From Rapana venosa (taxonomy: Eukaryota; Mollusca; Gastropoda; Neogastropoda; Muricidae): DNA of 64,000 nt. The stretch spans positions 15,000,747-15,064,746 of the forward strand of contig CM054140.1 of assembly GCA_028751875.1 (NCBI GenBank). The letters are read 5' to 3'. Positions within the stretch are counted from its first letter, which is position 1, and each line of letters opens with the position of its first letter. Under the pieces are notes generated by a model. That model made no database searches. It was not told the origin of the DNA and saw only the letters and a program-made list of their open reading frames with translations. Positions 47,918 through 56,600 of this stretch are shown here, piece after piece. Made by a program: the position numbers and the translations under genes.

Positions 47918-50900
47918 TGTGATGTAGTTTTTTGTTTTTTTTAAACCAACTATGGATCCTTGATCAAGTGATTTAGTAGCAGCTCAATGTGACTTGCATT
48001 CAAGAGTTCTATAGATTATTCTGTTCTTTGCTTAAAAGTAAGACGACCACTGCCTGGCTAGTGCCTGGAGGAAGCTATTTGAAATTTCCTATTTCTTTAA
48101 TTGAAGATGGCCCTTTCAACCTTTTCCCCTGAGTTTTATGTGATTTTCTGCAGAAACCACTCCAACGGCTAATCAAATTTTTAAGGTGGTTTTGTTTTCA
48201 ATCTCTCCCATGTTCCTCAGATGTTTGGGAGGACATTTTGGTACTAACTAAGGGGTTCTTTCAATCTGATGCCTAATGATCTTGTACTAGTAAAGTGCAT
48301 TCTAATTTACATGTATCGCATTTTTGGTCAGACTGTCCTTTAGGTCAACCAGTAAGAATCTCACAGAATACCAATTTTATTAAGGAGTACTTTTATTCTG
48401 AGGCTTCTGAGTTTGAAGTGTCAGAAAAATGCAGTGTTTTAAGACATGCATTTTAACATAGGAATGATTGAGGACCACTCTCCTTTTCTTCAGCACTTTG
48501 TTCAGTTTTGTTTAAGGAAGAGAAATACTGAAATCCAATTTTATATAGATCTATGGGATGCACACAGTTTGTCATTCACAAGGTTTATTTCAATTTCTTA
48601 CTTTCTGTCAGCAGTACTGACGCTCCATATCCAGTGCCCTAGGATCCAACAGCAAAGTGTCATGACATAAAACTGCAATAGGAAATGTGGAAATCTTGGC
48701 CACTGAAACTGACGGTAAAATTAGAGATATTGCAATTAGGGCCACTTTTTCAGAGAAAGTATGAGCATCAAGGCAATATTGATACCCCCCCCCCCCCTCC
48801 CCCACCGGAAAAAAACCCCAAACCAACCCAGACTAGTCTCTTCAACTAATTTATATGACCTTCTTCCACAATACATGATTCAAGAAACAGACAAGTCTCT
48901 TTCAACTAATTTAAACATGAGCTACTTCCACAACACATGATTTGACAAAGAAGCCAGCAGGGTCTAAATACTTGTGGCCATAAAAGCACTGTTTCTTTGC
49001 GGTTGATGGTGTTTATGGTGGTGTTGTGGGGTTTTTTCCACAGGGCTTGTAAGCTGAAAATCTCATTTTTGTTCTTGTAGTTTGGTCAGAAAAATCTCTT
49101 TTCACTAATGCCATTGTTGCTTCTTACTGAAGAGAGAAGATTACTACAAAACAAACAGTTGTTAAAACCAAATCAAATAGTCAGGAAAAGATGACAGTGG
49201 AGAGGGGAAGGAAGAGTTTTTTTTAAAAATCACAATCATATAGGCTTGACACACTTTAAAATGTATACAAAGCAAAGAGAAAAAGAAACCATATCCAGAC
49301 ACAAAGAGTAGTATAACCTACTCAAGTCAAAAAAGGTTATGTGCACACCAACCTTGAAACAAAAATCTAAAACAGCTGCACAAGTCCTTTCACCCTGCCC
49401 CTAATCTAATTCAAACTTTTTTTTTTTTTTAGCAATACATTTCTCATACAATTTTTCATTTTCTTTTTTTTCACTTAGTGACACAGGCAAATGTATTTCT
49501 TGACAGCATTTCAAAACAGTAAATATGTGTTCATTTCATCAAAAAAAGGTTTTGATGAAAAATCAGTACAGGTTAAAACTCGTAAACTAAACAAAGTGTG
49601 TCACCATGTTGCACTGTATACAAAACAAAATAAAAGTTTAATTACTCAAATTACATTTTAAAAATTATGTACCCGTATGTTTTTGAGACAATTACCTTTA
49701 CTAAAAATATCAAATGTTGTCTATCTCACCATTGTCTCTTCTCTCTAATACTATATTATGTAATTGCATATTGTTTCGAACAGATTAAATACTTCTTTTT
49801 AAGAGTACTGCTAGCCACTGTTGAAACAAAAAATAAAATGAAGAATAAAAATCAGATCAAAAGACAATGGATAAAAAATATTCTCATGCTGTGAAACAAC
49901 ACTATTCTAGGAGCACACACACACACACACACACACAAACAAGTGCAGATCTATCTGTGTACAACAAAAGCAGGGAAGGAGAGACACACACAAAGCAAAC
50001 ATGTACCACCAGACCTGCTTACCCTTGCACTTGTGCTACCACTGCTTTTAAAATTTTTTTTATCACAAACATACTTCTTTCATTTTTTTTACGCCCATGA
50101 ATATTTGAACACAATTCTTATGCCTTTTATTTATTTTTTTTTTTTTACATCAGTCATCACTCTTGCAGAACATGTCATTGAAATAATCACTGGACCTTTC
50201 AGTCACAATGAAGCTTTAAAGAATTGTTACCATTCCAAATGGGGGGAAACCCAACAAATGTCAACATCAACCTTGCTTTGGCGAGTATTATGGCAAAACA
50301 GCTACGTCACTTGTACACATTTTCTGAATTAGAAATTCATCCATGTGTTTTGAGGCAGGTGACCAAAAATTCTTGTCCTTTGTTGCTGTCTCATTTAAAA
50401 CACACACAAAAAGTTGTTTGTGCTATACCTTTGAAAATGAAGACAAGACGAGAATGCAGTGGAGGGAAAGATGCAGTGTGCATTATTTGAAATGACCCTT
50501 AACTAAGAATAAATAACACTATTTCTACACTGCTCAAGGGGACAATCAAATCCAGCACGACTATTTAACTGTCCACCTGTCCCACTTTCATATTAGTTTT
50601 CCCTGGGGGGTGCTACTTTGAGAAGAACATTTTATTAAAAAAACACACAAAAATATGCCTCATCTGCCATGAGACCCTGCAAATGCTCCAACAACTGCCA
50701 ATGATACGAATTACAGGATCTTGTAGAAGTGGTAAGGCACAGGCAGGTTTGCAAGAGTTGATCTGTGACATTGTAACAAATCCCAAACCCTGTCAGGAGA
50801 CTAAAAATCCAAAACATTACCAGCAAAATCTTTTTAAAAAATAATAAATAAAATAAAATAAAATAATCAAGGGAAATATCCATGAGACAGCATTGCTTAA

Positions 50901-53257
50901 AAAAAACCCAACAACAAACCAACCCATGCATGTACTTCAATCATATCAAACAAAACTGCTAATGCAGTGCCTTTGAATTCTGCATGCATACATGTCCATA
51001 CCCAATTGTCACCACATCTCAGAAATACAATTTATAGTGAAACTAAGTGGGTAAGCAAGTCTGTACGACAACAACAAGCTTCTAACAACAAAACAAGGCA
51101 GGGGTGCGATACACTGTGTGGTTATGTCCCACAATGTCATCACTACACAGGAGACACCACAGCCAGTCTACCTGCAGAGGCGGCCCCACATTGGGCGGAA
51201 CACCCATAGGAAGAGGAACAAAGTCTGCTGTGCGAGGAACAAATTCTGCAGCGCCCGCAGACAGTGCCGGGGATGGCTTCACAAATGCAGACAAACTTCA
51301 TAACTATCTTATTATTTAAGTATCACTTCAAAGAAAACACACACTGGAAAAAAAAAGGATGAACTTTATTATTGTAATCACACACGCACATGGAAACAAA
51401 ATATCAGAACGGTACTAATTATACTACATTCACAGTTCAAACACAAGAAAAAAAATTAATTACAGAATAAAAGTCACATGAAGCAATGCAAACATGTGTT
51501 TGTATACCCTGAAAGTGTGAAAGCAAGCAAAGCTATCCATCTGGAGGTGAGGTATCTTGATTCATAACAAAAAAGGCTGTGTGGTTTATGCATAACAAGA
51601 AACAGGATTAACAGATTGATCAAAGTAAACATTCACTTTCTCAAGTTAAAAAAACAACCCCATCACCATTTATAAAACATTAATTATCATTGAAATACAT
51701 ACAATGTCTTAAATGCACAATTAAGTATAATAATATTCACTAGACAAATTAAAAGACTGACTTTTCCAATTTCAACCTAGACCTTTTTTATTATTATTTT
51801 ATTATTATCTTTTAACTTTTTTAGTTTCGTTTCAATTGGGGTTGTTTTTTTTAAATTTAAGTTCACTTGCAAAATTTTAACAGTCAGAATCAATGAACAC
51901 TTCAGTAAAGCTGACATTAATTTTTTTTTATACTATTACAGTATTAGCTCTAAAAATCAAATCTGCAAAATATTACAGATTTTCCACACACCAAATGGGT
52001 TGACAGCAAAAAAATACAGAAATGAAAATAATCCAAAATAGGCTCACAGAAAAAAATGCAGGAATGAAAACAATTCCAAATGTACTGACTATGTCACATA
52101 CAAATTTCTCCTGTGTTACAAACAGTTCACCCACTCACACTACAACACATCACTGCTGACAGTCCTTTTTTTCTCCAGAGCTGTTTATTCATTTGCATAG
52201 ATCTATCTGTTCTTTACATCATCTTTTGCTTTTCCAAAATTACACATGCACATCTCTTCAAGTTAAAAAAAGAAATGGGGGAGTGGGGGTGTTACTATAC
52301 TACAGACAGAAGAAAAGAAGAAAGAGACAAAGAGAAAGAATCTCAGATAGAGATAGAGACAGGCAGAGGGATAGACTAATACAGACAGACAGTTTGAATG
52401 TTGCTACCAAGAATGAGAATGGAAAATAATCAAAAAGGAGGAAAATTTGATTTAAACTAATGTAAAAAATGGTCCCAGAGACAGTAAAAAAAAGGCAGAA
52501 TTCTTCCAAAAGGCAAAAGACTATCACATCTAGGCTACCTTAATCAAGTTGTTGGTGGACAAAAATGGCCGCATATGCAAAAATCTCACTATTGCCCCAT
52601 TGGTGAACCTCAGAGCTCTTGCTGAGGAACCAAAACAATTTTTTTTTTTCAAAGGGTAAATCGGCAACAGGCCTGAATGAAAAGTTCTTTTACTTCAATG
52701 TCTTTACAAAATAGTGATATTAGATGGAAAAACAATACCATATTATACAAACGACCCTATGCCAGAAGGCTAAATCTGCACACCATACCTACTACAGCAC
52801 AAGACATCGCCAGAACATCAAACCTACCTGCTTAATTATAAATAAATACTCTTATACTGAATCAACCCAGACATTCTGTCCACATTTAAAAATTTCCTTA
52901 CTTCTTCACAGAAAGCAGACCTGACAGGTTTAGCTCTAGATAACTCTCTTTTTCCTTCTTACATGCGCAGGCCTGATGATTGTCAAGTCAAAATAAAAAA
53001 TAAATTGGAAAAAAAAATGTCACGTCAGGTGATGTTTATAGGCTGTCTGAAGCAGCATGTAATGTACGGATATATAATGCAGAGTAGACAAATTATATAT
53101 AAAAAGGCTAAGGACTTACTTGAGCTTGAGAACTGGAGCCACCCTGGTACTGGTAGACCTTGGGTTTGAACTCTGGAGCGTTCACTGACAGTACAGACAT
53201 TGGTCTGACCTGTGAGGAAGCAGCTGCACAGGAAGATGTTATATGCTATTAGTATTA

Positions 53258-53303
<46 letters not shown>

Positions 53304-53580
53304 ATATCTATATATCTATATATATATATATATATATATTAGTGTATCTTTTCGGTAGTTAATCTGTTACAAAAAATCAATGGGATACAAAATGTACAGT
53401 ATTTTTTTCTTCTTCAGTACACAACTTTTAAAAAAAAAGGGGTAGGGGGTAGGAGGGGGATGTTTATGATTCAAATGCCTTTAAAAAGATTTTGAATAGA
53501 TTGCTTGTTCTAGGCTGTCCATTCTTTCCTTTAAAAAAAACCAAACTAATCTTACAATGCTTGTCTTCTGCACCCGCACA

Positions 53581-53658
<78 letters not shown>

Positions 53659-56600
53659 GTGTGTGTGTGTGCACGCGTGCACACAAGCATGTGCATGTGT
53701 GTATGCATGTGTGTGTGTGCATGCATGTGAGCATGTGTCACATTTGTGTATCTGTCAGTATGAGTGTGACTGACTGTGTACAGTGAGTATGTGTTTGGGT
53801 CCAAATGATAGCAAACTCATTAAAGCCTGAAGGAAAACACAAAATATAAAATAGTGGTCTCATCAGCATAGCCACGACTAGTTGTACCAAACCGATGGCT
53901 CATAGAAGTGAGCAGTGTTAAACCACAATAGAAATAACACGCGTTTCATTTTGTGAATTTGGCAAACAGGGAGGAAATGTGGAATGTTAGATTAAAAATT
54001 TTTTTTATTTATTTAAAAGCTTAAAATCAGAACCCCAACAGCTCTGTACGAGATCCTAAAGTTTGGATTCTCAGAGAATACTACACACAACTGGCGCACA
54101 CCCAAAAATATTATTGATCTGATTTTTTTTTTTAAAGTACAAATGCTACCCATAGATGTGGCTTCAGCAAAAATGATCCCATAGAATGTTTCTTGTTGAC
54201 TGAGCACTGAATTGTTTTCCTTTCTGTCTTTGAATTGGCTGGCCTGTTTTTGTTTCTTTCTGTGGCCTTCCACTATAGTAATTGGGGGAGAACAGAGGAC
54301 TTGCCATGACTTCTCCCTCACCTCCTTGAGGCAGTGTATTCTTGGGCTGGCAAACTGAAACCTGGTTCAGCCCACCCCTCTCCTGGTCATAGGTTGCATA
54401 CAGTATATGCATTTGCATTTAATTAACCAACTCCACAAGCCATAACCAGCATTCTCTGCTATGTATAAAATATGGATTTTTAACATGTGGCGTGTGGTGC
54501 ACAAAAGATCATGCATGCATTCATGATTCACACACAGGATCTTGGTTTCTATGGTCTCATTTGAAGAACTCACAAGGTTAATGGGACAACTCAGCAACTG
54601 GATTTGAGCCTGCACCTCAGCTTACCACAAGATCATAATGGATGCTCTAGCCACCGGGCAGTTTCAGGCATGGAAACTTAAAAGTATCTCAAGGATATTT
54701 ATTTGAACACCAATGTCTCAGATGTCAGGGGGGGGGGGGGGGGGGAGAATCCTGTAAAAATTACATTACCAAGGAATCATCCAAAAAATGTTTATAACTT
54801 TCCACTACACATAACCAAATAAGCACTATGTCACACGTGGGGGCAGAGAAGAAAAAGAAAAAAAGGGGCAGGGTGGGGTGGGGGTGGACGTGCAAACAGT
54901 AATCTTAATTACTGATTTTAAGGCTACCAACTTTAAAAAACAACAAATAAATTTATAAATCCACACACACATGAAATAAACCCAACTGGGCTGGAAAGAT
55001 ACAGACACTTGCAGTGTTGGTCATGTAATTTGAGTAATACTCTCCAACTCACATAAACTAAAGTGGATGAAGCTTTACTGTGTGGTCCCAGTCTTCCCAC
55101 TGAGCCCACAGCACACTCACTCTGGGTAGGAGCTGGCCAGAGTACGAAAAATCCCTATGACTCTTATGGGATTTGAACCCGTGACCTTCCAAACTGAAAT
55201 CCAAGGCGCTAACCACTGTGCCATGGCAGCTGGTCCATGTACTGAATTTGATTAAATTCTGCTGAAAAAATGAGGAAACTAAAATCAAGCTTACATTAAC
55301 CTCTTAACTGCCGAGCGCATTCTCATCACTACTGTCATTTTGAGTACCCCCCATCTCAATATCATCAAACATAAGTCCAGGAAAAATCTCAGTCATTTTT
55401 TTTAATGCACTATCTCCTGAATTAAACATGATTGTTTTCATCACTGTCAGGATTATCTACAGTTTTATTTGCCACTTTTTCTGCTGTGTAAAGTTTCTGA
55501 TACCTCCAATGAGAAGTGTCAGCCATTTTGAACAAGAACTGCCTAAGCAGTCATGCATAATAACACAAAGTACAAGCTAAAAAAATCGATGATTTTTGCT
55601 ATGGTTTTTGCAGCTGGATGTTGCCAAGCAACAGGAGAATGATCTCCTATAATTTTGGAGATCTTTCCCTTTAACTGTATTCAAAGAAGCTGGCTTGTTT
55701 ACTTTGGATTGAAACCTGAAATTTTCCAGGTTGTAGGCGTATAGAGTGCACATTTAGCCCCAGAAAATTTCCGGGGTAGGGCAGTCTAGTGGTTAAATAT
55801 TAAAATGTTAAAAAATTCATGTTAAAACAACTGACAACATATGATTTCTCTTTTCTAAATGAGCAAAATCAGAAAACTTTTGAGTTTGGTTTAATACTAA
55901 ATTTGAAAACTTTGCTTTAGTAAGTTTGAATTCCCTCTGCTTTTGATTCAAGTTTCAAAATTTCTTCTAGTTCTACTGTCAACACAGTTCCCCCTACCAC
56001 CACCCACCCACCCCTATCTTACTTAAGTTACTATTTTACAACAAAAAGTACTTTTATTCATAAACAAATCCTATAAAGTAATAATACTCGCAACATGCAG
56101 ATCCAGTACTGCATGCTCAGCACACTGATCAGTATTGATAAGCAAAAATAAAATGAATACTGACTACTCTTTTAATCAATGAAAATAAGAAGGGTAAATT
56201 CATCATAAATGATGAAAGAAAAAGAAAAACCTCAATTCAGTTTTCCTCCTGTACACACACGCGTGCGGATGCGTGCACAAATACACAGACACGCACACAT
56301 GCATAGACAAGCATACACACACATGCAAGTATACACATACACACGTGCGTGCATACGCATTAACACTTAAAGTATGCAAGTGTCCTAACATGAATATCTG
56401 CATGTATGCACGTAAGCATGCACACATGCAATGATACATGAAGCACGCACGTATACACACGCACACAAAGCAAAGCTAAGCACACGTACTCATGAATGAA
56501 CATATGTACACACACACACATATGCCAGTGGGAACAGATGACAAAATTTACAAAACTGCATGTATACACACAAGGACTGGATGTAAAAAAGCACCTGAGT

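Larger units (their letters stand above)
43904..51171 (-). other. PAIP1 intron 3 (about 7.3 kb)
   Basis: Contains the SINE fragments, minisatellite, LINE fragment and GT tract listed separately, plus poly-C tracts at 46317 and 48786. The 48000-48680 stretch looks like old repeat or pseudo-coding debris, but I could not name it. No nested gene was recognised. Confidence 0.75.

Noticed and set aside
47667..47944. Cys-Val repeat frames
   Set aside because: Translated (GT)n; similar frames at 30300 and 53580 were rejected for the same reason.
55168..55223. Possible tRNA gene
   Set aside because: A and B boxes are present, but no acceptor-stem pairing or plausible anticodon arm; it is read as a SINE head.
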